Positions 56,801 to 60,757 of a stretch of 64,000 nt of DNA are shown one piece after another; the first letter of the stretch is position 1; every line of letters starts with the position of its first letter. The DNA lies in assembly GCF_032854445.1 (NCBI RefSeq), contig NC_088295.1:37189385-37253384 (forward strand), in the 5' to 3' direction. This DNA is from Liolophura sinensis. Taxonomy: Eukaryota; Mollusca; Polyplacophora; Chitonida; Chitonidae. The translations under genes and the position numbers were made by a program. The notes beneath the pieces were generated by a model that was not told where the DNA came from, did not search any database, and saw only the letters and a list, made by a program, of their open reading frames with translations.

Positions 56801-59800
56801 TTGTCTGCATCAAGTGTGCAGCTTAGTTTGCAAAAAAGGAATGATGAACTGAATAAAATGGCACATGGAATGTCATGAAGTGTTGATGAAGTGACAGGCT
56901 GAGCAGGAATCAAGAATGAAATGAAAATTATGTTTTATGACTTTAACATGTTCTCATTGACTTAACATGTACATGTATTTCAGATGAGTTTAAACTCAAA
57001 AACAAGAGGGATAGTTGGGGGAGAATTTATCTATTCTCTGTCCTGCACATAGAAGAATTGGGAGATGGTTTTTGAAGTCTTACATGAATTTCACTGGACA
57101 CAACTTGCCATCCACCACTTAGTCATATTACTTTGTATATCAGTATGGCTTGCCAAAATGTGGTTGAATCAGTCAGTAAACTGAATTACATTTACACAGA
57201 GTAGTTTTGCTGTTGCAGTCTGAATTTTGATATGTTTTTCCCAAACTTCTTGCTGAAGATGATCCAAATATTGTCTGTTGTAGGTCTATGATGATGACTG
57301 CCTGTGATGTGTCAGCAATAACCAAGCCCTGGGGCATTCAACAGAAGGTCAGTGCTGACAACAGGCCATTTTTAATCCAGAACCATCCTTATCTGCAAGT
57401 TTCTTGTGATGTTTGTAAAACACTCTGACAGATGTACTGTTCTAACAACTATGTACATGTACATTGAACATGTGTACATCAAAAGAATAAAATGACTAAA
57501 ATTTCTTTGCAGGTCGCACAGTTGATAGCCACAGAGTTTTTTGAACAAGGCGATATTGAGAAGGCTGAACTAAAAATAAAACCTCAGGTATCTAGCATTT
57601 TTAGTAGTTTTTTTTCTTTTCTTCTGTTACACTTTGGATTAGTGATATTTTGTCCATGATATCCTGTGAGATGAACATTGCAAACACTCTAAATCTTGGA
57701 GTTGGTGATCTGCAGACATACATTATCATTGTCACAGTTGAGATTTTGTTTTGTTCTTGAACCTTAATTTCTCCAAAGTGTAACTGTTTAGTGCTGACCG
57801 AGAAACAGATGCATTTATTATCGTTGTAAATACAGTACAAATCATGTTTTCTGACAGTCTTTTAGATGCACATGTAATATGAAGTCATTTACATTTACTC
57901 AAGGAATGTGTTGATTTATGGAATAATTTTACTCATGTAATATTGTCTTCACTTAGTGTAAGAGCTTATCTTTTTTTTTTGCGCCCCTGCGATGAGACAG
58001 AGCATATTATGCTATAGGGATTTTGTCTGTCTCTCCATCTGTATATCTCCAGTTGTTTCCAGTTGCATCCACACAGAGTTTTACTTTTTGGTGGATGCAT
58101 ATATACACAGACGACAGTGTGTTGTGGCTCACATTTATTCATTTCCATAGTTGTCATGATAACCAGATAGCCATTTTCCTTATATATACTATATAAGTAG
58201 AAATGAATTAGTGTCCGTGCTACAACTTCAACTGCTTTCTGCATAAAGTTTTCATTTTTTGTGGACACATTTGTCCACTTGCATAGTTATCATGGTAAGA
58301 TTTCCCTCAGGTGTTATACTCAATACAGTGCTGCTGGTATTCTTGTATACATTTCAAACAAGTGCATTTTGTTGGGAAGTACATTGTGTTCACCCGAACA
58401 CTTGTTGAAATGATACACTTTGATTAATACTTATTGATTCATCTACCTCAAAGGGCCGCTTATGTTTTTTTTCTGTGAAGTGTTATTAATTTCTTATCCA
58501 ACAATTTAATTATTAGCATCAACAGTAAGTAGGTAAGGACAGTAAGTTTGAAATATTGTCCGTTGACTCTGGGAAAATGTTGACTGCAGTCTTGTGTTGA
58601 TATGTGGACTCACAGAATATGTTGACATGTTAACTGTTGACAGGATATGATGGACCGTGATAAACAGGATCAGTTTCCCTCCATGCAAGTCGGCTTCATT
58701 GACACCATCTGCATGCCTGTCTACTCTGTAAGTACCTTTGCAGTGCTCGAAGGTCCCTATGGAATCATAACTTTTACAAGGTGGACAAAATTTATTGAAC
58801 ATTTATACCATATCTGTTGTAGGAAGTTTATCAAAAATGAACGTTTTCAGAGAGGTGCCCATTTAATAGTACTCTGTAGGCCTACGTGTAATAGTACTGT
58901 ATAGGCCTTTGTGTAATAGTAATCTGTAGGACTTCATGTAATAGTACTCTGTAGGTTTTTGTGTAATAGTACTCTGTAGGCCTACATGTAATAGTACTCT
59001 GTAAGCCTTCGTGTAATAGTACTCTGTAGGCCTACTTGTAATAGCACTCTGTAGGCCCACTTGTAATGGTACTCTGTAGGCCTACGTGTAATAGCACTCT
59101 GTAGGCCCACATGTAATAGCACTGTAGGCCTACGTGTAATAGTACTCTGTAGGCCTTCATTTAATAGTACTCTGTAGGCCCACGTGTTATAGTACTCTGT
59201 AGGCCTACTTGTAATAGCACTCTGTAGGCCTATGTGTAATAGTACTCTGTAGGCCCACATGTAGTAGTACTCTGTAGACCCACGTGTAATAATACTCTGT
59301 AGGCCTACGTGTTTTTTTTTTTGTGTTATGTTCTTTTGAATACATCATGAGAAGCACTGGGCCAATTATCATCAGAATATCATACTTCACCAGTGGGTCC
59401 TATGTACCTGACAAGATTGTGCTCAGCGCACTTTAACCTTCAGAGACTTTCGATTCAGAGTTCACACATTGTATTTGGCTTGTAAACATTCGTTTACATG
59501 CATGGTACATGTAAATCTTGAAAAAACTGAATCTTAATTTAGAGGAACTTGTGACGAAAATGTTAAGTTTAAAACTGACATGTTCCCTATGTGGAATTAG
59601 TTTGTGCTCATCATAAGTGACATTTTGTTATTGAAATACTGGCTTTAGAGCCATTTTCCTTGTGGATATCATTTTCCCGTCTGGCATGTGGGGGTCACAG
59701 AACTTACTTAGATTAGAAGTCATATAAGGCTTGAGAACTCATCAACATTTATAGATATCCAAAACTGCAGAACTAAACTTAATGAAATTTCATGGTGCAC

Positions 59801-60194
59801 AGGAAGGCTTTTCTCATTGCTCAGTGTACAAATACATTTGATAATTTTTGTTGTGATCTCTGGAGGGAAAAAAGCCACAATAAATGTACATAGTTTGAAA
59901 ATTAAACTAGTTGTTTTCATGTTTGATGTTTCCTATGAATTTTTTCAGGCTATAGCTAAAGTAAACCCACGGCTGGAGCCATTACTCAGTGGGTGTAAGG
60001 ACAACAGGGTACACTGGCAGGAGCTGCTCGAACAACACAACCGCAAGATGGCAAATGAGGTGATGTGTGAAAATAAGGACAAGGACAGACGTAGTTTAGT
60101 CCCAGTGCATTCTGGGTCAGGGTCAAGGTTTGAGAAAGGGTCAAGGTCAACGCATCATCAATCTGAACTGTCCGTGTCCAAATCAAAATCCTGA
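9022..60194 (+). CDS. PDE5A: PDE5-like cGMP-specific 3',5'-cyclic phosphodiesterase, 3' part (17 exons, N terminus missing)
   Basis: Enzyme that hydrolyses cGMP to 5'-GMP in the cytosol; cGMP binding to GAF domains activates it in the vertebrate family. Seventeen exons with GT-AG introns join in phase into 600 residues plus stop. Residues 1-76 give the end of GAF-A and the linker ([15 protein letters not shown], a very PDE5-like string). GAF-B runs to about residue 200, with [13 protein letters not shown] fitting the NKxnFx3DE motif. The catalytic domain covers about 240-540: H302 and H306 in [10 protein letters not shown]342/D343 in [11 protein letters not shown]453 in TACD, and the nucleotide-pocket Q506 and F509 in MQVGF. 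All metal ligands are present, so it should be active. The tail is Ser/Lys-rich and has no CaaX box, unlike PDE6. GAF-A exons are probably upstream of the window. PDE11 is the alternative, but the GAF linker and MQVGFID favour PDE5. Exon coordinates are given separately. Confidence 0.93.
10203..10256 (-). mobile_element. SINE family A 3' fragment
   Basis: Matches the terminal 50 bases of family A in reverse (tgattgttgtttaatgccat, actcaagaatttttcac). Confidence 0.6.
10501..10845 (+). other. Unrecognised 114-codon open frame
   Basis: Starts [16 protein letters not shown] and runs 114 codons in sequence somewhat richer in C and G than its surroundings. I recognise no domain. It may be a decayed mobile-element remnant or chance; it lies in the intron between e1 and e2. 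Confidence 0.15.
13149..13304 (+). mobile_element. Headless SINE (family A body only) with target duplication
   Basis: Begins catacatgggcaggg and ends in caccaatcaaataaataaat. Flanked by the perfect 10-base repeat AAATGCTACC at 13139-13148 and 13305-13314. No tRNA-like head. Confidence 0.87.
15078..15140 (+). mobile_element. SINE family A 3' fragment
   Basis: Decayed 3' end: aaaagtgaaatattctagag, then cgtaaaacatcagtcagata. Confidence 0.5.
17535..17672 (+). CDS. PDE5A: PDE5-like exon e2 (linker and start of GAF-B)
   Basis: 138 nt, phase 0/0, acceptor ctacag and donor gtttgt. It encodes [15 protein letters not shown], then the first GAF-B helix and strand ([17 protein letters not shown]). It continues directly from SLLENKRNQ of e1, matching the conserved PDE5 linker. 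Confidence 0.93.
22178..22896 (+). repeat. 28-bp minisatellite, about 25 units
   Basis: Unit tgtcaaaatgggtaactctg followed by tctctgcc, repeated with substitutions and small indels over about 720 bases in the giant intron. Edge units are more diverged (aataggtagctccg), as expected when unequal exchange homogenises the centre. Confidence 0.95.
24079..24159 (+). other. Possible 81-nt cassette exon in the giant PDE intron
   Basis: Open for 27 codons, preceded by a pyrimidine-rich acceptor (tcttgttcag) and followed by a donor (gttagt). Phase 0 on both sides is exactly what is needed between e2 and e3. The encoded peptide is basic (begins [16 protein letters not shown]) and has no counterpart I know in PDE5, so it may be a chance match or an alternative insert in GAF-B. 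Confidence 0.2.
25240..25520. promoter_or_regulatory. CpG-dense patch inside the giant intron
   Basis: About 14 CpG in 280 bases (for example cagcgccggc, ctcgatcggccga, atccgtcc) in an otherwise CpG-poor intron. It might be an enhancer or internal promoter; no coding sequence was recognised. Confidence 0.25.
27228..27690 (+). repeat. Cluster of degenerate GCTTC / AGGNGCTTC motifs
   Basis: Some twenty occurrences of gcttc or its complement gaagc, often as ttcagaggngcttc, without a fixed period. It is either an old decayed tandem repeat or a cluster of binding sites. Confidence 0.5.
29811..29872 (+). repeat. (AT)n(GT)n microsatellite
   Basis: About 7 AT followed by about 23 GT dinucleotides, uninterrupted. 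Confidence 0.97.
30645..31002 (+). mobile_element. tRNA-derived SINE (family B), full length
   Basis: tRNA-like head (cggtggcctaatagtgaaag as A box, aggatctatttaccgg as degenerate B box). The body follows, then a conserved 3' end (cgactgacgaattgttaagt, acgacgttaaaccccaagc) with a (CATT)n-like tail. The 8-base direct repeat GTGTTATA at 30637-30644 and 31003-31010 brackets it. Confidence 0.78.
32553..32565 (+). repeat. G13 homopolymer
   Basis: Thirteen consecutive G after tatataatat; exact length is likely uncertain in the assembly. Confidence 0.9.
32849..33104 (+). mobile_element. Full-length tRNA-derived SINE (family A)
   Basis: The head resembles a tRNA gene: an A-box-like TGGCTCAGTCGGTTAGCG and a B-box-like GAGTTCAAGTCC. 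It is followed by a unique body (gtgggtttccccgggctg, ccaccataatgctggccg) and the 3' end gtgaaatattcttgagtac...gtaaaacaccaatcaaat. The possible target duplication TCAAATACATTCG / TCAAATATATGCG has two mismatches. Confidence 0.88.
33791..34099 (+). other. Unrecognised 102-codon open frame
   Basis: A lysine/arginine-rich middle ([19 protein letters not shown]) in the giant intron. No domain or neighbour supports it. Most likely chance. Confidence 0.12.
38066..38339 (-). mobile_element. Full-length tRNA-derived SINE (family A)
   Basis: Reverse-oriented copy. An (ATTT)n tail and aatcaaata end lie at the left, and the tRNA-like head (gagccatggaggcc on this strand) at the right. It is close in sequence to the copy at 32849. 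Open frames inside it are incidental. Confidence 0.88.
38476..38550 (+). mobile_element. SINE family A 3' fragment
   Basis: Decayed 3' end: caattcttgagtactgcat, then taaacatcaatcaaag and an A/T-rich tail. It lies 140 bases after a full reverse copy. Confidence 0.55.
40141..40147 (+). promoter_or_regulatory. TATA-like box upstream of tektin
   Basis: TATAAAG, 122 bases before the tektin start codon, which would allow a 5' UTR of about 90-100 bases. The tektin frame has a stop (TAA) overlapping this box and no other in-frame Met before 40269. Assignment is by position and sequence only. Confidence 0.4.
40269..41675 (+). CDS. TEKT3: Tektin-3-like protein, single exon, nested in the PDE intron
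   Basis: Structural coiled-coil filament protein of cilia and flagella, a luminal component of axonemal doublet microtubules. The 468 residues are uninterrupted and full length for the family. After a variable head of about 75 residues come [17 protein letters not shown] and [17 protein letters not shown], then four long heptad-rich segments. [15 protein letters not shown] and [19 protein letters not shown] are tektin-3-like. The tektin nonapeptide appears as RINVELCND (379-387; family form RPNVELCRD). The C terminus [17 protein letters not shown] is also typical. The start is the first Met of the frame, with A at -3 (caccATG). The coding sequence is clearly richer in GC than its surroundings. 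It lies in the same orientation inside the 25.8-kb PDE intron. Lack of introns suggests a retrocopy or intron loss, but the intact frame argues for a working gene. Tektin-5 or another tektin is a less likely label. Confidence 0.95.
   Translation: MSNYFDSSSVMRTRSVTPLTGGGAPGSLPYVTDKTVSRHMGGMGRSLDLGHAKSYFNPARNAVYSRYSPNDWSMSNQLNYNQSDKERAFAEKLRADTWRAVKETDARTRNRQTDVTKRLGERVNDITFLKSELNNEIQAMATETEDLKEHKRVLERALADTANPLHIAEECLMHREKRHGIDLVNDGVEKSLIREVDNIKTCQRKMNKILEKACVQLKLNRAAQHSLEVDSKDKNHAQNLDDRMQQLRNSSAGIGYSNGIENIDNTITIPESWARYTQTNITRSQKERANSERLRGEIDQCLRTCANDMWSQFNSVNNNFNARIREATDARNKLQSHLQRTMQEIFDMEKNIDLLRKAIQDKEYPMKVAQTRLDERTRRINVELCNDPVMKTLQKEINEIRESVRILKDRLKASEQSLARLIKTKAALEHDISVKENSLSIDNKMCMGMRKGFPMDPKVGPISTMPFH
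41919..41942 (+). terminator. Two poly(A) signals of the tektin gene
   Basis: AATAAA at 41919-41924 and again at 41937-41942, 244 and 262 bases after the tektin stop, followed by a T/GT-rich stretch (cttgttatttgtctttt). They show that the nested gene has its own 3' end in sense orientation inside the host intron. Confidence 0.65.
41999..42085 (+). mobile_element. SINE family A 3' fragment
   Basis: ttccccccaccataattctgg, then gaaatattcttcagtaac and gtaaaacagagtcaaata: the last 85 bases of family A, diverged. It lies 57 bases past the second tektin poly(A) signal. Confidence 0.65.
43151..43365 (+). repeat. Diverged intronic duplicate, copy 1
   Basis: Aligns over about 210 bases with 44299-44512: shared tattttgaaa, ttctgagagaac, gttttatgaagctt, aaacaaatcattt, tcattttcataat, ttagtagttg. 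Lies just before e3. Confidence 0.75.
43444..43514 (+). CDS. PDE5A: PDE5-like exon e3 (GAF-B)
   Basis: 71 nt, starts phase 0 after tttcag, ends phase 2 before gtaagc. It encodes [14 protein letters not shown] and an acidic loop, the second GAF-B strand. It follows a 25.8-kb intron that contains the tektin gene. Confidence 0.9.
44031..44094 (+). CDS. PDE5A: PDE5-like exon e4 (GAF-B)
   Basis: 64 nt, starts phase 2 after attatag, ends phase 0 before gtaatt. It encodes [21 protein letters not shown], including the GAF consensus [10 protein letters not shown] turn that lines the nucleotide pocket. Confidence 0.93.
44299..44512 (+). repeat. Diverged intronic duplicate, copy 2
   Basis: Second member of the pair described at 43151, located after e4, so that e3 and e4 lie between the two copies. 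Confidence 0.75.
44981..45056 (+). mobile_element. SINE family A 3' fragment
   Basis: ggatgctggcctccattgc, then gtgaaatattttgagtatg and gtaaaacaccaataaaataa: the 3' end with its tail. Confidence 0.65.
45505..45745 (+). mobile_element. SINE (family B relative), 5' shortened
   Basis: Shares the 3' end gtcatatgactgaaatattg / aagtacgacatttaacccc with the copy at 30645 and ends in a (CTCA)n tail. The internal gtaagt and a 65-codon frame at its start could be mistaken for an exon. Confidence 0.72.
47219..47441 (+). mobile_element. tRNA-derived SINE (family A), diverged, tail lost
   Basis: Head gcctccctggccgaggcggt, then aatgacccaggagcctctt, ttcaagtccagctcatgctgg, gtgggtttccctccaccataat and a decayed 3' end (atgaaatattcagcgaag). 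It carries the aatacatgggaaag variant shared with the headless copies. Confidence 0.82.
47680..47711 (+). repeat. C-rich low-complexity tract
   Basis: Runs of C broken by single A or T, 32 bases. Confidence 0.9.
48068..48732 (+). repeat. 57-bp tandem array, about 11 units, with inverted segment
   Basis: The unit contains cacagtcacagatttgccta and catgtatacatcatcatata. The period of 57 is a multiple of three, so long frames appear on both strands without meaning. One partial unit near the right end is inverted. The array ends 90 bases before the e5 acceptor. Confidence 0.95.
48823..48870 (+). CDS. PDE5A: PDE5-like exon e5 (GAF-B)
   Basis: 48 nt, phase 0/0, acceptor tactag and donor gtaagt. 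It encodes [16 protein letters not shown], the conserved GAF stretch after the GE turn. It is short enough to be missed by gene finders, but both neighbours require it. A 57-bp tandem array ends 90 bases upstream of its acceptor. Confidence 0.93.
50415..50561 (+). CDS. PDE5A: PDE5-like exon e6 (GAF-B, NKFDE motif)
   Basis: 147 nt, phase 0/0, acceptor cacag and donor gtatgg. It encodes [20 protein letters not shown] and the motif [13 protein letters not shown], which fits NKxnFx3DE, needed for cyclic-nucleotide binding by PDE GAF domains. Confidence 0.95.
51016..51159 (+). CDS. PDE5A: PDE5-like exon e7 (end of GAF-B, linker to catalytic domain)
   Basis: 144 nt, phase 0/0, acceptor ttggcag and donor gtaagt at 51160. 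It encodes [20 protein letters not shown], then [16 protein letters not shown] and a charged end EQAQRIK. The last 51 bases plus the donor are repeated eight more times downstream, so the true 3' boundary has competitors at 51229 and beyond. The first donor is chosen because it best matches family length. Confidence 0.88.
51109..51715 (+). repeat. 69-bp tandem array of exon end plus splice donor, nine units
   Basis: Units start at 51109, 51178, 51247, 51316, 51385, 51454, 51523, 51592 and 51661, exactly 69 bases apart. Each repeats the last 51 bases of e7 (gtgttatcatatcatgctat ... agaataaag) and 18 bases of intron. Donor positions read gtaagt, gtaatt, ggaagt, gtaagt, gtaagc, gtaagt, gtaagc, ggaaat, gtataa. 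Unit 3 has an in-frame TAG at 51280-51282. Confidence 0.97.
52082..52228 (+). CDS. PDE5A: PDE5-like exon e8 (start of catalytic domain)
   Basis: 147 nt, phase 0/0, acceptor tttttcaag and donor gtaagg. It encodes [20 protein letters not shown] and then [17 protein letters not shown], the first helices of the PDE catalytic domain. Confidence 0.93.
52422..52515 (-). mobile_element. SINE family A 3' fragment with expanded T-rich tail
   Basis: gattggtgttttatgcctt, then actcaagaatatttcactta, preceded by three long T runs separated by GA, as if the tail unit (ATTT/TTGA) had slipped and expanded. Confidence 0.65.
52808..52915 (+). CDS. PDE5A: PDE5-like exon e9 (catalytic, HNWRH)
   Basis: 108 nt, phase 0/0, acceptor tgttcag and donor gtgaat. 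It encodes [16 protein letters not shown] and [16 protein letters not shown]302 (window numbering) is the expected general acid and H306 a metal ligand. An assembly gap begins 85 bases after the exon. Confidence 0.95.
53001..53200. other. Assembly gap (200 N)
   Basis: Exactly 200 N between e9 and e10. The real size is unknown. Both edges read ctgtag, so repeat sequence probably caused the break. No PDE coding residues are missing across it. Confidence 0.98.
53206..53665 (+). repeat. Three diverged tandem copies of an unclassified element
   Basis: Copies begin near 53206, 53318 and 53502. Each contains a 'cctaaagtnctgancctatttc'-like core and an 'aacttgtgca' motif; the last two also share ataatctaaacttgtgca and aattattttcata. 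The first copy abuts the assembly gap. Confidence 0.6.
53831..53942 (+). repeat. AT-dinucleotide clusters
   Basis: Several (TA)n runs separated by short unique sequence; the last pair (tatctatatatatatattta / tctatatatatatatat) is itself duplicated. Confidence 0.85.
54046..54325 (-). mobile_element. Full-length tRNA-derived SINE (family A) with target duplication
   Basis: Reverse-oriented copy in the intron between e9 and e10. It is flanked by the 9-base direct repeat GTCATGTCT at 54037-54045 and 54326-54334, the mark of retroposition. The head, body and ATTT tail are all present. Confidence 0.9.
54597..54706 (+). CDS. PDE5A: PDE5-like exon e10 (catalytic, HDLDHRG)
   Basis: 110 nt, starts phase 0 after tttatag, ends phase 2 before gtaagt. 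It encodes [19 protein letters not shown] and [10 protein letters not shown], the class I PDE signature HDxxHxGxxN with metal ligands H342 and D343. The final 26 exon bases and the donor are the first unit of a short tandem array. Confidence 0.95.
54681..54875 (+). repeat. 36-37-bp tandem array of e10 end plus splice donor, about 5.5 units
   Basis: Unit 1 is the last 26 bases of e10 and the true donor (ggcaccactaaccagttcat, gatcaa|gtaagtcat). Later units keep accagttcatkatca but have lost the donor (atagac, aggaag, tttaag). Unit 2 keeps a weak gtataa at 54741. Confidence 0.9.
55003..55090 (+). CDS. PDE5A: PDE5-like exon e11 (catalytic)
   Basis: 88 nt, starts phase 2 after gatttcag, ends phase 0 before gtaaag. 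It encodes [20 protein letters not shown] and then QCIMILSTK, a helix typical of PDE5/6/11. Confidence 0.95.
55472..55572 (+). CDS. PDE5A: PDE5-like exon e12 (catalytic)
   Basis: 101 nt, starts phase 0 after ttttgcag, ends phase 2 before gtttgt. It encodes [17 protein letters not shown] and [15 protein letters not shown]. Confidence 0.94.
56101..56178 (+). CDS. PDE5A: PDE5-like exon e13 (catalytic)
   Basis: 78 nt, phase 2 at both ends, acceptor tgcttcag and donor gtatgt. It encodes [17 protein letters not shown] and DHKDLL. A 29-bp tandem array starts about 30 bases after it. Confidence 0.94.
56208..56752 (+). repeat. 29-bp minisatellite after e13, about 18 units
   Basis: Unit gtagcctgacaactgcaggt followed by tggtgcagt. 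Because 29 is not a multiple of three, each frame cycles through the unit every 87 bases; the resulting long minus-strand frames are artefacts. It begins about 30 bases after the e13 donor. Confidence 0.95.
57284..57347 (+). CDS. PDE5A: PDE5-like exon e14 (catalytic, metal Asp)
   Basis: 64 nt, starts phase 2 after gttgtag, ends phase 0 before gtcagt. It encodes [17 protein letters not shown]453 of TACD is the fourth metal ligand. Confidence 0.95.
57513..57587 (+). CDS. PDE5A: PDE5-like exon e15 (catalytic)
   Basis: 75 nt, phase 0/0, acceptor ctttgcag and donor gtatct. It encodes [20 protein letters not shown], a conserved segment before the substrate pocket. Confidence 0.95.
57985..58310 (+). 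repeat. Unclassified repeat-like segment with two internal units
   Basis: Two diverged units share gagttttactttttggtgga / aagttttcattttttgtgga and catagttgtcatgataa / catagttatcatggtaa. It lies in the intron between e15 and e16; family unknown. Confidence 0.4.
58644..58727 (+). CDS. PDE5A: PDE5-like exon e16 (catalytic, glutamine and Phe clamp)
   Basis: 84 nt, phase 0/0, acceptor ttgacag and donor gtaagt. It encodes [20 protein letters not shown] and TICMPVYS. Q506 and F509 correspond to the purine-binding glutamine and hydrophobic clamp of PDE5. Confidence 0.95.
58864..59311 (+). repeat. 25-bp minisatellite after e16, about 18 units
   Basis: Unit taatagtactctgtaggcc followed by tacgtg, with indels, ending in a T run. 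It lies in the last intron, 136 bases after the e16 donor. Confidence 0.95.
59949..60194 (+). CDS. PDE5A: PDE5-like terminal exon e17 and stop
   Basis: 246 nt from acceptor ttttttcag to TGA at 60192-60194. It encodes [20 protein letters not shown] and [17 protein letters not shown], the last catalytic helix. A hydrophilic tail of about 44 residues follows, rich in Ser, Lys, Arg and His and ending KSKS. There is no C-terminal Cys, so prenylation of the PDE6 type is not expected. Confidence 0.93.
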   Translation, partial: AIAKVNPRLEPLLSGCKDNRVHWQELLEQHNRKMANEVMCENKDKDRRSLVPVHSGSGSRFEKGSRSTHHQSELSVSKSKS

Positions 60195-60757
60195 CAAAGA
60201 CTGAACGTGACGTGACGCGAGACATGCTTGGAATATTGTGAGAAGAAGATGTAGATTTCATTGTGCAATGTCGCGGATGCAGTCGACTTTCCATGCCTGC
60301 TCTCGCTGTTTTTCCAGGGTACCTACTTTTTATATTGGAGCTGTACTGCGTGCCTATACTTGTGAGTCTGCCATCTCCACTCACTTAGACCTGTGCCTCT
60401 ATCCACCAGAATCTGTGGCATCAGCCTGTGTACGCGCACTAACGAAGACTATATAATCCTACAAGTACACCAACAAGTCTGGCTTTGTGATCATGTGTAC
60501 AATTGTGTACTAGCTGCAGCTTTTTGTTTTGTTTTGTTTTGCAATTATTCACAAGGAAATTACCACAGATCCTGTGATACACAGTACATGTAGTACGAAT
60601 CTCCATCCATCCATCCGAACTCCCTGGCATGTTCTCTCTCTTGTCTGCTCTGACCTTCCATTTATTAATATGCATTTTATTGTTACCATGTAATTTGTAT
60701 ATGTCATGATACAATGTCAAAACCACTATTTTGATACAATTTGAAAGAAAAAATAAA
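60195..60757 (+). other. 3' UTR of the PDE5-like gene
   Basis: Non-coding stretch from the TGA stop to the first canonical poly(A) signal, AATAAA at 60752-60757. The end is inferred from that hexamer; a later site is possible. Confidence 0.6.
60752..60757 (+). terminator. Poly(A) signal of the PDE5-like gene
   Basis: Canonical AATAAA 558 bases past the stop codon, followed by a T-rich run (caatttttatag). Confidence 0.55.

Noticed and set aside
56186-56813. Three overlapping minus-strand frames of 160-198 codons with 'CxxPTCSCQA' repeats
   Set aside because: Frame cycling through a 29-base minisatellite inside the intron after PDE exon e13.
58863-59390. Minus-strand repeat frames '[15 protein letters not shown]'
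   Set aside because: Translation of the 25-base minisatellite in the last PDE intron.
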